A stretch of 64,000 nucleotides of DNA. Origin: Granulicella sp. dw_53. GTDB taxonomy: Bacteria; Acidobacteriota; Terriglobia; Terriglobales; Acidobacteriaceae. Below the pieces are notes generated by a model. That model did not search any database. It saw only the letters and a list, made by a program, of their open reading frames with translations, and had not been told where the DNA came from. Positions 1-7,808 of this stretch are shown one piece after another. Within the stretch, counting starts at the first letter, position 1. The number at the start of each line of letters is the position of its first letter. The stretch spans positions 124,001-188,000 of the forward strand of contig NZ_JAAVUR010000012.1 in the NCBI RefSeq assembly GCF_018449545.1. Direction: 5' to 3'. The position numbers and the translations under genes are program-made.

Positions 1-2
1 GG

Positions 3-245
3 GGTATGTTGTCCGCGGCCTCGTACCCCGTGGTTCTGTTCGGTAGCGTGCATCTGCCATCCATCCTGCCCGTAAGCCCCAGCCTGCATACGCTGCTGTG
101 GCATGCGCATTATTATCTGGCCTTTGCCTTCTTCGCAACCATCCTGATGCATGTCGCAGCGATTCTCTTCCATAAGCTGATCAGAAATGATGGTGTGTTT
201 GAGGCAATGGCCCCTGTGCTCACGCACGACGAGTCAGAGATCTGA
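3..245 (+). CDS. cytochrome b561-like protein, C-terminal fragment (runs off the left edge)
   Basis: Only the last ~80 residues lie in the window and the frame stays open to its edge, so this is a partial gene and the internal ATG at 6 need not be its start. The fragment holds one clear membrane helix with the stretch HYYLAFAFFATILMHVAAI, whose spaced histidines are typical of the last haem-binding helix of bacterial cytochrome b561, a di-haem membrane protein that passes electrons from quinol or serves oxidative-stress functions. The charged C-terminal tail ends at the TGA at 243-245. The downstream neighbour is a broken acyl-CoA dehydrogenase relic that begins only a few bases after this stop, so the junction itself may be a rearrangement point. 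Family assignment is moderately sure; completeness of the gene cannot be judged. Confidence 0.6.
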   Translation, partial: GMLSAASYPVVLFGSVHLPSILPVSPSLHTLLWHAHYYLAFAFFATILMHVAAILFHKLIRNDGVFEAMAPVLTHDESEI

Positions 246-666
246 TTGGTGAGCCCGGATGGTATTTGGATCGGCCGGGTTTTTGGCACGGTGCGTGTGG
301 GCCGCAGCATGCTGGGCCGGCGGCGTAGCTGCCTTGATTGACTTCGCCATGACCAGTAGTCGAGAAGATCCTCATACCTTGGCTCATCTTGGTGCGATTC
401 ACGCCAACCTCTGGATGGCGAAGTCTTGTCTCGAAACTGCCGGTCGAGAGAGAGAGATTGACGTGGAACCGGAGAACCGCGTGGCGGCACAGATTCGTGC
501 ATTGGAATTGCGTCACGTCATCGATCGGGCTTGCACAGACACGCTGCAGCGGTTTGCGCGAGCCTACGGCCCACACCCTCTCTCAATGAATCAAGATGTA
601 TCCCGGCGCTACCATGAAGCTGAACTATATCTGCGCCAGTCTCATGGGAAGCGAGATCTTGAATCA

Positions 667-1445
667 CTAGGCAGTATCGACATATAGCTGAAGGTGGAGC
701 CATGAGCAGGCGAGTGCGACGAGAGCCTTGAAGTTGGTTTTGAGTTTTTCGTACCTCGTGGCGAAGCGTCGAAAGTGTTTGAGTCTGGAGAAGCATCGTT
801 CGATGCGATTGCGCTGCTTGTACAGTATTTTGTCGTACTCGCGTTGTTGTTTACGGTTGCGTTTGGGCGGGATGACGGCGGTCGCTCCCATGCCGACGAT
901 GTGCTGAACGATGGCATTGATGTCGTAACCCTTATCGGCCAGCACGGCCTCAGCCTTGTGTTGTGCCAGCAGGCCAATGGCCTGAGTGCAGTCGTGGACC
1001 TGACCGGCAGTCACGGCAAAGTCCACCGGCAAGCCCAACTCATCGGCAAGCAGATGGATCTTGGTCGTCAGACCTCCTCGGGAACGCCCCAGAGCCTTGT
1101 CTTCGCCCCCTTTTTGCGGCCCGTGGCCGCTTGCTGGTGAGCCCGTACGATGGTCGAATCGATCATGAGGTACTGGTTCTTGCGATCGCGCAACAGCTCG
1201 TGAAAGATCTTCTCCCAAACCCCGTTCGCCGCCCAACGGCTGAAGCGCTTGTGCAGGCTCTTGTACTTTCCGTAGCGCTCCGGAAGATCGTGTCAGTGGG
1301 CACCGGAACGCAGAACCCACAAAACTCCGTTCACGAAAAGACGATTGTCAGCTGCAGTGCGGCCAACGCTTTTAACCCGCCCAGGAAGAACATCCTTAAC
1401 CCGTTCCCATTGCACATCGCTCAACTCGTAACGACTGATCCCCAT
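667..1445 (-). pseudogene. IS5/IS427 transposase (orfA-orfB), with an in-frame TGA in orfA
   Basis: The first frame starts at the ATG at 1443-1445 (MGISRYELSDVQW) and encodes the N-terminal region typical of IS427 transposases. It would normally read GAHWHDLPERYG, but the tryptophan codon is TGA here (1293-1295), so orfA stops after 50 residues. Beyond this the frame continues with KNQYLMIDSTIVRAHQQA, the first catalytic Asp region. Near 1106-1116 the run AAAAAGGGGG is a likely -1 slip site, after which the second frame carries TKIHLLADELGLP, LADKGYD (second Asp) and RIERCFSRLKHFRR (catalytic Glu), the DDE core. The second frame ends at TAG 667-669, which belongs to the CTAG target duplication. 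With the TGA the element is probably unable to move by itself; related copies elsewhere could still mobilise it. Confidence 0.88.
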
Positions 1446-1499
1446 AAAACAAGAACAACAAATCCAGCACAAACTGCAAAGTCTATATGTTGATACTGC
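671..1499 (-). mobile_element. IS5 family (IS427-like) insertion sequence, 829 bp
   Basis: The ends are 17-bp terminal inverted repeats, GCAGTATCGACATATAG at 671-687 and its complement at 1483-1499, with 16 of 17 positions matching. Both ends are flanked by CTAG (667-670 and 1500-1503), a direct target duplication of the kind made by IS427-group elements of the IS5 family. Size and the two-frame transposase fit that group. The inverted repeats and duplication are nearly perfect, so the insertion is probably recent, but the transposase carries a nonsense codon (see its entry). Confidence 0.93.
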
Positions 1500-1573
1500 C
1501 TAGCACGACTAATTCGGGCTCCGTTGGAACCCACAGAAATTCGCTAGACAGGAATATCGAAGAAACATAAGAA

Positions 1574-1593
1574 GGCCCCTTTAATTAGGGGCC
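1574..1593 (-). terminator. hairpin downstream of katE
   Basis: GGCCCCT (1574-1580), a 6-base AT loop and AGGGGCC (1587-1593) form a perfect 7-bp stem. Read on the minus strand it follows the catalase stop by about 65 bases and is trailed by the T-rich TTCTTATGTTTCTT, so it is a plausible intrinsic terminator for katE. Confidence 0.7.
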
Positions 1594-1657
1594 CTCCAGG
1601 TTGAACGGGCAATTCGCGCAATAGGTTACGTGGAGGGGCTGCCCGGTCGGAGTCGCG

Positions 1658-3772
1658 CTAGTACACCGTTCGAACGGAAGGCTCCCTTTCCCAGATCCGC
1701 CCTATCGCAGCTTGATTGAGGAAACGCTCTGCGGCTAACCCGTTCTTGCCAATCACTACCCCTTTGTCGGTCACGACTCCAGCTTTGTCCAGCAGAGGCT
1801 GAGCTTCCGATGTAGCGCCGATTACCTTCAAGTGGGAAAATGCATCATGAACAAATGCAACGGCAGCAGCTTCAGTCGACAGGGTGGAAGCGCCGTCCGC
1901 AGAGAGTGCCAAGAAGATACAGTCGAAGAGGACCGACGGACCGCCAGCCAATTGGAAGTCAGCGTCAATGACTGAGCCATCCTTTGCGACTGCCCCACCT
2001 ATCTTCGGAGCAATGATCTTGAGATCGGCCCCTGCCTTCTTAGCAGCTTTACCAAGGCCGACCACCGTGGCGGCATCGGTACCGTCGGCAATCAAACAAC
2101 CTATCACCTTGCCTTCTAATGATGTCTTCGCCTTTTTTAGAATGCTTAGAGCAGGAGATTCGGGAAGGTCCGTGCGCGCTGGGACGGTTGTAGCGACCTT
2201 TTCAATTTTTCCCGGCATACCGAGGCCATCAGCGACTCGCTTTGCTATCCCCATATCCACATTTGCAAGTTGTCCGAGCATGCGAACACGGACATCCTTC
2301 GTTTCTACTTTGCTGAGCTCAAAGATGAATGCGGAAACGATGTGGTTCTGCTCCGTTTCAGTTTGCGAGAAGAAGAATTGACGCGCCTGGCTAAAGTGAT
2401 CTGCAAACAGTTCAGGACGGACCCTCAACTTATCCCCTTCAATATGCTCCTTTGCCGAAGTGAAGCCGGTGTCTGGGTTCTCTCTTGCGGTGTTCGGCTC
2501 GAGCGAACTAGGCGAATAAGAGACACGCCCCGGAGGGGTCTGAAACTGCATATGTCCGTCACGTTGAAAGTTCATCATGGGACACTTGGGAGTATTGATC
2601 GGAAGCTGCGCAAAATTGGAACTTCCCAACCGAGAGAGCTGTGTATCGAGATACGAAAAGTTACGTCCCTGAAGAAGAGGATCGTTGGTGAAATCGATAC
2701 CGGGAACCACATTCTGGGTCATGAATGCGACTTGCTCCGTCTCAGAAAAATAGTTCGTAGGATTGCGATCGAGGACCATGCGCCCAATGACGCGAAGCGG
2801 AATCTGCTCCTCAGGGATGAGCTTGGTCGCGTCAAGTACATCGAATTCAAACTTGTTCACGAAATCTTCGTCGAACAATTGCACTGCCAACTCCCACTCT
2901 GGGAGTTTGCCATCGTTGATCGAATTCCAAAGATCACGGCGATGATAGTCAGGATCTCCGCCACTGATCTTCAAGGCTTCGTCCCAGATAACCGATTGGA
3001 GCCCAAACTTCGGTCGCCAGTGGAATTTGACGAACGTTGTATCGCCAGCGGCATTGATCAGACGGAAGGTATGCACCCCGAAACCTTCCATATTCTTGAA
3101 GGAACGCGGGATAGCACGGTCCGACATGATCCACATCAACATATGCGTACTCTCGGGCGTCAGGGAAACGAAGTCCCAGAAGGTATCGTGTGCGGTTTGC
3201 GCCTGCGGAAATCCGCGATCCGGTTCCTGCTTCGCTGCGTGAATCAGATCAGGAAACTTGATTGCATCCTGAATAAAGAAAACGGGGATATTGTTTCCGA
3301 CCAGATCCCAATTTCCTTCCTGAGTGTAGAGCTTCACCGCAAATCCTCGAACGTCCCTGGCCAGGTCAGAAGAGCCGGCGTTTCCTGCAACCGTCGAGAA
3401 GCGAACGAAGACCGGCACCTTTTCGCCAACCTTGCTGAGGACGCGTGCCTTCGAGACTTTCTCAAGGGAATCGGTAAGCTCAAAGTATCCGTGAGCCGCC
3501 GCACCCCTCGCATGAACGATTCGCTCGGGTATCCGTTCATGATCGAAGTGATTGATCTTTTCGCGGAGAACGAAGTCCTCAAGAAGCACCGGGCCGGGGC
3601 GGCTCGTGTTCGATAATTTGAGTGAGTTCTCGTCGTCCGAGATCGGCTGCCCTTGCTGGGTCGTTAGTTCGGGATGTGTTCTTCCACTGAATTGGTGGAA
3701 CTCGCCACCGTTGCCAGTTCCCTCGCTGATCTTCTTTGCAGTAGGTAGTTTTAGATCCGATGTCTTCTTCAC
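1658..3772 (-). CDS. katE: large-subunit catalase (KatE / HPII type) with C-terminal DJ-1-like domain
   Basis: Haem catalase, hydrogen peroxide to water and oxygen, cytoplasmic. I start at GTG 3770-3772 (product begins MKKTSDLK), 704 residues, because AAGGGG lies six bases upstream; an in-frame TTG at 3811 would add 13 residues. Counting from that GTG, the active-site His is in RIVHARG (about residue 87), the distal Asn in LVGNNIPVFF (about 160), and the proximal Tyr ligand in RNFSYLDTQ (about 374). The catalase core is followed from about residue 550 by a class I glutamine-amidotransferase/DJ-1-like domain (VIGCLIADGTDAATVVGL), which defines the large HPII clade; the length fits. It sits with other stress-type genes (DUF892, small membrane proteins), consistent with a general stress role. 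A long open frame on the opposite strand is a shadow. Confidence 0.97.
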   Translation of the reverse strand: MKKTSDLKLPTAKKISEGTGNGGEFHQFSGRTHPELTTQQGQPISDDENSLKLSNTSRPGPVLLEDFVLREKINHFDHERIPERIVHARGAAAHGYFELTDSLEKVSKARVLSKVGEKVPVFVRFSTVAGNAGSSDLARDVRGFAVKLYTQEGNWDLVGNNIPVFFIQDAIKFPDLIHAAKQEPDRGFPQAQTAHDTFWDFVSLTPESTHMLMWIMSDRAIPRSFKNMEGFGVHTFRLINAAGDTTFVKFHWRPKFGLQSVIWDEALKISGGDPDYHRRDLWNSINDGKLPEWELAVQLFDEDFVNKFEFDVLDATKLIPEEQIPLRVIGRMVLDRNPTNYFSETEQVAFMTQNVVPGIDFTNDPLLQGRNFSYLDTQLSRLGSSNFAQLPINTPKCPMMNFQRDGHMQFQTPPGRVSYSPSSLEPNTARENPDTGFTSAKEHIEGDKLRVRPELFADHFSQARQFFFSQTETEQNHIVSAFIFELSKVETKDVRVRMLGQLANVDMGIAKRVADGLGMPGKIEKVATTVPARTDLPESPALSILKKAKTSLEGKVIGCLIADGTDAATVVGLGKAAKKAGADLKIIAPKIGGAVAKDGSVIDADFQLAGGPSVLFDCIFLALSADGASTLSTEAAAVAFVHDAFSHLKVIGATSEAQPLLDKAGVVTDKGVVIGKNGLAAERFLNQAAIGRIWEREPSVRTVY

Positions 3773-3947
3773 TGTAATCCCCTTGGACCGGATAGCTTCA
3801 GCGCGGAACAAGGCCAGCGTGAGGTCGACTCCGATAGTTCATGAGATGCCAAACCTTCAGTTAGTATGTCTGGACGCCGATGGATATTCGACTCGTTCTT
3901 GGGCCCATGCGGCGTCCCTCAGTCTGCGGCGTGCTAGACTTTCGGGC

Positions 3948-4109
3948 ATGCCTCTTATCATCATCCTTATTCTCTTGTTGGTGCTCTTCGGCGGCGGCGG
4001 ATACTACATGGGGCCCGGAATCGGCTACTACGGCGGTGGCGGCCTCAGTCTTATTCTCGCCCTCGTGGTTATCTACCTATTGTTTGGCAGAAGTCGAAAC
4101 CGATTGTAG
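3948..4109 (+). CDS. small glycine-rich membrane protein, DUF3309-like
   Basis: A 53-residue product made of two hydrophobic helices (PLIIILILLLVLFGG and LSLILALVVIYLLFG) separated by a glycine/tyrosine-rich turn (GGGGYYMGPGIGYYGGGG) and ending in a basic tail RSRNRL. This two-helix, Gly-rich layout is that of the DUF3309 family of tiny membrane proteins, whose function is unknown but which often lie in stress clusters. The ATG at 3948 is chosen because the hydrophobic segment starts right after it; no strong ribosome-binding site is visible. It is divergent from katE. A hairpin follows at 4141-4162. Confidence 0.7.
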   Translation: MPLIIILILLLVLFGGGGYYMGPGIGYYGGGGLSLILALVVIYLLFGRSRNRL

Positions 4110-4140
4110 ACAACCGAAAGTGAAGCATCACGCAGACAAA

Positions 4141-4162
4141 GCGGCCTCCTGAAGGAGGCTGC
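4141..4162 (+). terminator. hairpin after the DUF3309-like gene
   Basis: GCGGCCTCC and GGAGGCTGC pair around the loop TGAA with one mismatch. The only T content after it is GCTTG, so it is a weak intrinsic terminator or a shared hairpin between the convergent neighbours. Confidence 0.5.
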
Positions 4163-4214
4163 TTGAACACGTCATTGCGTGCTATCAAGGCGGATTTCTT
4201 GAGGTCCGGAGCCG

Positions 4215-4565
4215 CTATCGCCTCATCCCCTTGCTCTTTAGCCAAGTATTTCTCTTTTCCGGTCTATCGGCTTCCGCGCTTTGCTTCATGGTTGGAGTGC
4301 CTGCTACGGTGAACTTCTTTGCAGTCGCCAACTCCTCTTTGAGGTTAGAGTGAAGCAGTTTGATGACCTTCGACATTCCCAATGCCGTCGCGATGGAGAT
4401 ACAGTCCTCATAGTCGGCTATCTCATAATGCTCGGTGCGTAAGGCAGCCCCAATTAGGCCAGCATCGAATGAAGCGCCTTCCTCTTTTTTTTCGAGAGCG
4501 TCTTTTCCCCTTTCCATGCCACAACCTATCTCCTCTTGGTTTGGGACGTTCGGAAACTTGCCCAT
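4215..4565 (-). pseudogene. DUF892 (YciE/YciF) ferritin-like protein lacking its N-terminal helices
   Basis: The segment DAGLIGAALRTEHYEIADYE followed by ALGMSKVIKLLHSNLKEELATAKKF matches the second half of DUF892 proteins (YciE/YciF), four-helix ferritin-like stress proteins with Glu/His metal ligands; the EHYE motif is part of the expected metal site. Family members are usually about 160-170 residues and begin with helices of the form LYDAEKQL. Here the 116-residue frame starts with an unrelated leader (MGKFPNVPNQ), and extending the frame upstream to the next in-frame stop brings no matching sequence. The first helix pair appears lost. It may be a relic, or a short protein that no longer binds metal. 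Position next to katE fits a former stress-gene cluster. Confidence 0.6.
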
Positions 4566-4662
4566 TAAGCTATAGCTAACGGAGACAGCTCGCCTGAACT
4601 CCAGCGACAGTTCGATGAAACGAATGCCTCATGGGTTAGCCGTTCGAATCAATTGAATGAGA

Positions 4663-4737
4663 TCAATGACTAAAGATCGCAATCAGGATGACGATAGGGA
4701 TGGGTACGCCGAGTAATAGAAGCAAGATGGAACGCAT
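4663..4737 (-). CDS. 24-residue single-helix membrane peptide
   Basis: ATG at 4735-4737 opens a 24-codon frame whose product starts MRSILLLLLGVPIPIVILIA and ends IFSH before TGA at 4663-4665. It is almost entirely one hydrophobic helix with the central motif GVPIPI. A strong ribosome-binding site, AAAAGGAG, lies five bases upstream of the ATG, which is the main argument that this very small frame is real. I recall similar unnamed peptides (GIPIPIIILLALF type) in other bacteria, often near stress genes; no function is known. It lies 11 bases downstream of the split membrane-protein gene on the same strand and could be co-transcribed with it. Confidence 0.65.
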   Translation of the reverse strand: MRSILLLLLGVPIPIVILIAIFSH

Positions 4738-4748
4738 GGAAACTCCTT

Positions 4749-5633
4749 TTAAATTCGTTTTCTTGTGTTTGCAAGCAGGACTTCGTGTTTGGATCTCAAA
4801 CGGTTACAACATGATCCCGTTGCCTTCCCCCGATGGCTGGCACAGAAGGCGCCAATCAGCAGTGCAATAAAAGTCCAAAGCAAGGTATATGCGGCCGCCT
4901 TACGGGCAGCCTCGGCAGACGCTTTAGCGTTTGCAAAAGTATCTGAGACTCTCGTATCGGCCTCACTCTGACTCATGCCGGTCTTCGACATTACCAGTTG
5001 ATCGAGATAAGTCTTATCGGGTGCAGAAAGATCGCCTTGCTTCAAGGAGGTCGCAAAGATGGTGGCCGCTTCCCGGGAAACTGAACTTCAGGCTTTGAAC
5101 CAGTAGCACGAAAGAGAATCCACGAAGTAGGCATTGAGCCCGGATTCGATCGGTTGGCCTGCATTTGTAACAGCGGCTGCATTCTTATTCGGTGCTGAAC
5201 CCACAAGAGAGGTGGCAGCGGAAGCCAGAAATGCCGCTGTCACCACCAATGCAACTGCCCAGGCTAGAAAACCGTGTGCTGTATCTCGGAAGTAGACTTC
5301 ATCCGTATGAATGCCCATCCACTTCGTTCTCAATCTCCCAGCCAAATAGCCACCCATCGAAGAACTTAGGATCTGAGTAAGGATGAGCCAAAGAATAGCC
5401 GCGGTCCCAATGGCAGATGCAGAAGCGCCCACACCGGACCACAGGGAGACGGATGCGAGTCCCAATCCTGTGCCGAGCGCCAAAAGGATGAGCGAAAGGG
5501 CAGCAGTTACAACACCACCAGCGAGGACGGCGGACCAGGTAACGCCCGAAGAGTTGGCTTCGCGGCTTCCTGGATATTTGTAATCAACAAGTTGATCGTC
5601 GACCAGTAAGTTTGCGTTTCCTGCGTGTGCCAT
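4749..5633 (-). pseudogene. four-helix membrane protein interrupted by one in-frame TGA
   Basis: Two open frames on the minus strand, 5091-5633 and 4749-5087, lie in the same phase and are separated by a single TGA at 5088-5090. Reading through gives one membrane protein: start MAHAGNANLL (ATG 5631-5633, with GGAG seven bases upstream), helices around VLAGGVVTAALSLILLALG, IGTAAILWLILTQIL, FLAWAVALVVTAAFLAS, a soluble segment rich in charged residues (AADTRV-like, SQSEADTRVSDTFANAKASA), and a last helix YTLLWTFIALLIGAFCASH. That architecture is a common unnamed proteobacterial and acidobacterial membrane family. The stop falls in the loop FKA-stop-SSVSREAA. The tail after FCASH is also atypical. 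Most likely a nonsense-mutated gene; a sequencing error or TGA readthrough are the alternatives. Confidence 0.7.
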
Positions 5634-5719
5634 GATTTCTCCATTCGCCAATTGGCTACTCTATAGTTGTTCGATGCAGACAACCGGCGGCCTACCGTCC
5701 GCCCAGGAAAATATACTCC

Positions 5720-5746
5720 TGTCCTAAGAGGGGACGTTTTAGGACA
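5720..5746. repeat. inverted repeat TGTCCTAA / TTAGGACA
   Basis: A perfect 8-bp inverted repeat with an 11-base spacer lies between the divergent membrane-protein gene and the iron-permease relic. It could be an operator or a transcript hairpin; nothing else in the sequence decides. Confidence 0.4.
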
Positions 5747-5886
5747 GAGGGCGGCGAATCAAGGCAACTATGCCTGATTTGGGTCAGTGTCCTAGTGTCT
5801 TCGCCATAGTTTCTGCATTCGCGCATCCAATAGGATGCTGGCTTCGGACCAATTACATCTCGGCTTCTGCAAGTCACAGAGGGTCA

Positions 5887-6153
5887 ATGAAGATTCCCCC
5901 CACAGAAGCGCAGACGAGAAGCGCCAACGACGGATTCGGACGATTCGCAGCGTCAGCTTCAGGCTGGTTGGGTTCGAAATGGGCGTTTGCCGGGGCCGGA
6001 ATGGCGATCATCGTTTGGGCTGCCATCGGGCCGATCTTTCATTTCTCGGACACATGGCAACTGGTCATCAATACAGGTACGACCATTGTTACTTTCCTGA
6101 TGGTTTCCTTTTCACGCGCAGGGAAGTATGTTAGCAACAACACCGAAGGATGA
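5887..6153 (+). CDS. low-affinity iron permease-like protein, C-terminally shortened
   Basis: The region FGRFAASASGWLGSKWAFAG then IGPIFHFSDTWQLVINTG and TTIVTFLMV is the conserved first half of the bacterial Fe_permease (low-affinity iron permease) family, small membrane proteins of 100-140 residues. I start at ATG 5887 (MKIPPTEAQ, GAGGG just upstream); an ORF extending to 5770 adds only unlikely sequence. Family members continue after FLMV with FLIQNTQNRD and an amphipathic segment; here the frame departs to SFSRAGKYVSNNTEG and stops. The missing QNTQ tail points to a deletion or frameshift near 6105-6125. It still has two membrane helices. Function as an iron transporter is not well established for the family. 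Confidence 0.6.
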   Translation: MKIPPTEAQTRSANDGFGRFAASASGWLGSKWAFAGAGMAIIVWAAIGPIFHFSDTWQLVINTGTTIVTFLMVSFSRAGKYVSNNTEG

Positions 6154-6610
6154 ATACGGAATGGCTGTCTACGAACAAGCCCGAGCACCTTACTCTCGGT
6201 CTTCGAGGCAGTCGACCCGAACACTCCTGGCAATTCAATGCTCCGCTTGCCCAATGACCCACCGGTATTGCCGATTAATTCGATTTTGGAGTTGAGATCC
6301 AATTGATGCCACCGACAGGTTGTTGTGTCAGGCGAGGCTACATCGTCGCCGTCTTCCTCGAGGTGGTTCATCCGATCGCCGCCGGTTGATGCCAACGCGA
6401 GTTCGCTAAGAACTGCATGCTGGCCCCCAACCGCACTTCACTTGTGAGATTCCTACCCAAATTGAGTAGGGCTGATCCGCCACGGTCAGCCCTCCGCCCA
6501 CTGCTTATAGTTGGTAGCATTTTGGTAGCAAACAACGCCCAGAATGCCGGTTTTCACCCGCTCAACCGGTAGATAACTCCTTTAGTATCATCGACCGGCA
6601 CATTACATTA
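6154..6610. other. stretch without a gene, with paired TTGGTAGCA repeats
   Basis: No convincing coding frame. Two direct copies of TTGGTAGCA lie at 6511-6519 and 6522-6530, 100 bases before the tRNA-like segment. They are on the integrase-relic side and may be remnants of attachment-site or excision-factor repeats of the lost element (inference). Confidence 0.4.
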
Positions 6611-6659
6611 CATCTTCACACGGTGGAAGTCGTAGGCTCGAATCCTGCTGTTCCCACCA
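6611..6659 (+). other. 3' half of a tRNA (Val-like), probable attachment-site remnant
   Basis: The segment reads as the distal part of a tRNA: an anticodon loop TTCACAC (anticodon CAC if valine), a mostly paired anticodon stem, a short variable loop, a T arm with stem GTAGG / CCTGC (one G-T pair) around CTCGAAT, then TGTTCCC, A and CCA (6657-6659). The matching 5' acceptor GGGAACA and a D arm are not found upstream within a normal distance, so this is not a complete tRNA gene. Integrative elements duplicate the 3' end of the tRNA they enter, and an integrase relic lies only 170 bases away pointing towards it, so a leftover attachment site is the best reading. The amino-acid identity is tentative. 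Confidence 0.65.
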
Positions 6660-6830
6660 GACCTAAGGTCATGTATAGCCAGAAATTAGAGACGGCTAAG
6701 CGATCACAGAAATACTCAAAATTAGGGCACTAAAAGGCACTGAAGCGATGGTAGCGTCCACCCGCGCCTGCAGTCGAGCAAAAAGAAAGCCCTTGCTTCC
6801 GGTGGGGTTTGTGGTTTAAAGGAGCGAGAG

Positions 6831-7470
6831 TTAGCTGGCCTTGGGTACAACAAACAGACTGCCGACATGCCCCTCCTGTGCAGTCCTTTTGGCGTCGGCT
6901 CCAGCTTGTTAATACAACTCCAATGTGATCGAGGAGTTGACATGGCGGAGGAGTTCTTGAACCACTTTGACGTCCTCGCCCTTAGCTTCGGCGGAAGGTA
7001 TGCCAGCCGATCCGCTTGGTGATCCCTGCCGCTAAAGCGGCTGACTGGACGTAATTTTGAAGTACCTCGCTTAGCCAAACAGGTGCCTTCCTTGGCTGCT
7101 GAGGCAAATACCGAATGGTCGTCGGCTGGGTATAAAGACTTGTCTCTCCATTCGATTAAGGCTCGGCCAGATCCTGCGGAATGGGAACTTTTTTGCGGCC
7201 ACCCTCAGTCTTCAGGCGCGTCTGCATCTGCCTGACATACCCCTTTCCAATCTGAGCCATAGCCAGTCTAAAGTTCCCTAATCTCAGAGCGCGAAGTCCC
7301 GTCACCGCTGCGATCAGGACCGCAATCCGGTGCATGGGATCGGTCAGTCGGGCGAGGATCGCTTGCATCGGATGCAGCGCAGGGAGCAGGTGAGCGCGGG
7401 CCATCTTTACGGCTGTTTTTCGTGGATGTCGAGGAAATTTCCAGCATCGATGGGAGCCCAGAGGGCTCAA
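6831..7470 (-). pseudogene. tyrosine-family integrase relic with several frameshifts
   Basis: Minus-strand pieces in different frames add up to the catalytic domain of a phage-type tyrosine recombinase. QAILARLTDP, VLIAAVTGLR and KTEGGRKKVPIPQDLAE (7156-7380) give the region of the first catalytic Arg and the strand before the second box. GITKRIGWHTFRRS near 7000-7030 is the HxxR box. Fragments equivalent to EDVKVVQELLRH and NSSITLE follow around 6920-6980. GSLFVVPKAS then ends at TAA 6831-6833. At least two shifts of frame and an early stop separate these pieces, and the terminal Tyr region is not readable in one frame. The gene points at the tRNA 3' fragment 170 bases away, the usual position of an integrase next to its attachment site. 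Non-functional. Confidence 0.75.
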
Positions 7471-7764
7471 GGGAAATTGGTGAATGTAGCGCGTCCATGT
7501 GGGTCAATACCTGAGGGCTGTCTGCCTTAAGGGGTAACAGCCCTCAAAATCATCGATCAAGTTTAAATATTCTGCGGAAATAGGTTTGACGGTTCACTTT
7601 TTCTTCTTAGGCTCTTTGGCGACCACGGTAGTCTCAATGCACCAGCTTCATTGAGTGCTTTCTCCGTGATCAGTCAACTGGCCAGATACTTTCTAGCAAT
7701 TTGAGATTGAGCCGTGGAACTTATACCTTCAACGATCCCCAGATGTTTCATGCGTAACCCTGGG
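7471..7764. other. stretch without a gene
   Basis: No supported coding frame or RNA. It is probably decayed sequence from the N-terminal side of the integrase relic and the flank of the former element. Confidence 0.4.
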
Positions 7765-7790
7765 GGCACGGACTCTTTCGAGTCCGTGCC
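7765..7790 (+). terminator. strong intrinsic terminator, 11-bp stem
   Basis: GGCACGGACTC (7765-7775), loop TTTC, GAGTCCGTGCC (7780-7790), followed on the plus strand by TTTTCTG. The T tract favours plus-strand termination, protecting the convergent receptor gene, while the stem alone would also cap the receptor mRNA 19 bases after its stop codon. Confidence 0.8.
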
Positions 7791-7808
7791 TTTTCTGTTG
7801 AGGGATGG

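Larger units (their letters stand above)
253..1547 (+). pseudogene. acyl-CoA dehydrogenase C-terminal relic, frameshifted and split by an insertion sequence
   Basis: Residues such as WYLDRPGFWHGACGP, LETAGRE and RFARAYGPHPLSMN resemble the C-terminal half of a family of acidobacterial and proteobacterial acyl-CoA dehydrogenases (recalled similarity). The piece is broken three ways. The N-terminal two thirds are missing. The reading frame changes near 301-305, where one base seems lost between GACGP (frame starting at 254) and AACWAGG (frame of 259). An IS5-type element is inserted at 667-1503. Removing the element and one copy of CTAG joins codon CTA (667-669) to GCA at 1503-1505 and restores an open frame ending LARLIRAPLEPTEIR and a TAG at 1545-1547. 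The gene was therefore already intact at this point when the element landed, or at least in frame. It cannot make a working enzyme now. Confidence 0.75.

Noticed and set aside
2270..3616. 448-codon plus-strand open frame opposite the catalase
   Set aside because: It is the complement of katE, has no protein-like composition or known motif, and katE on the other strand is unmistakable.
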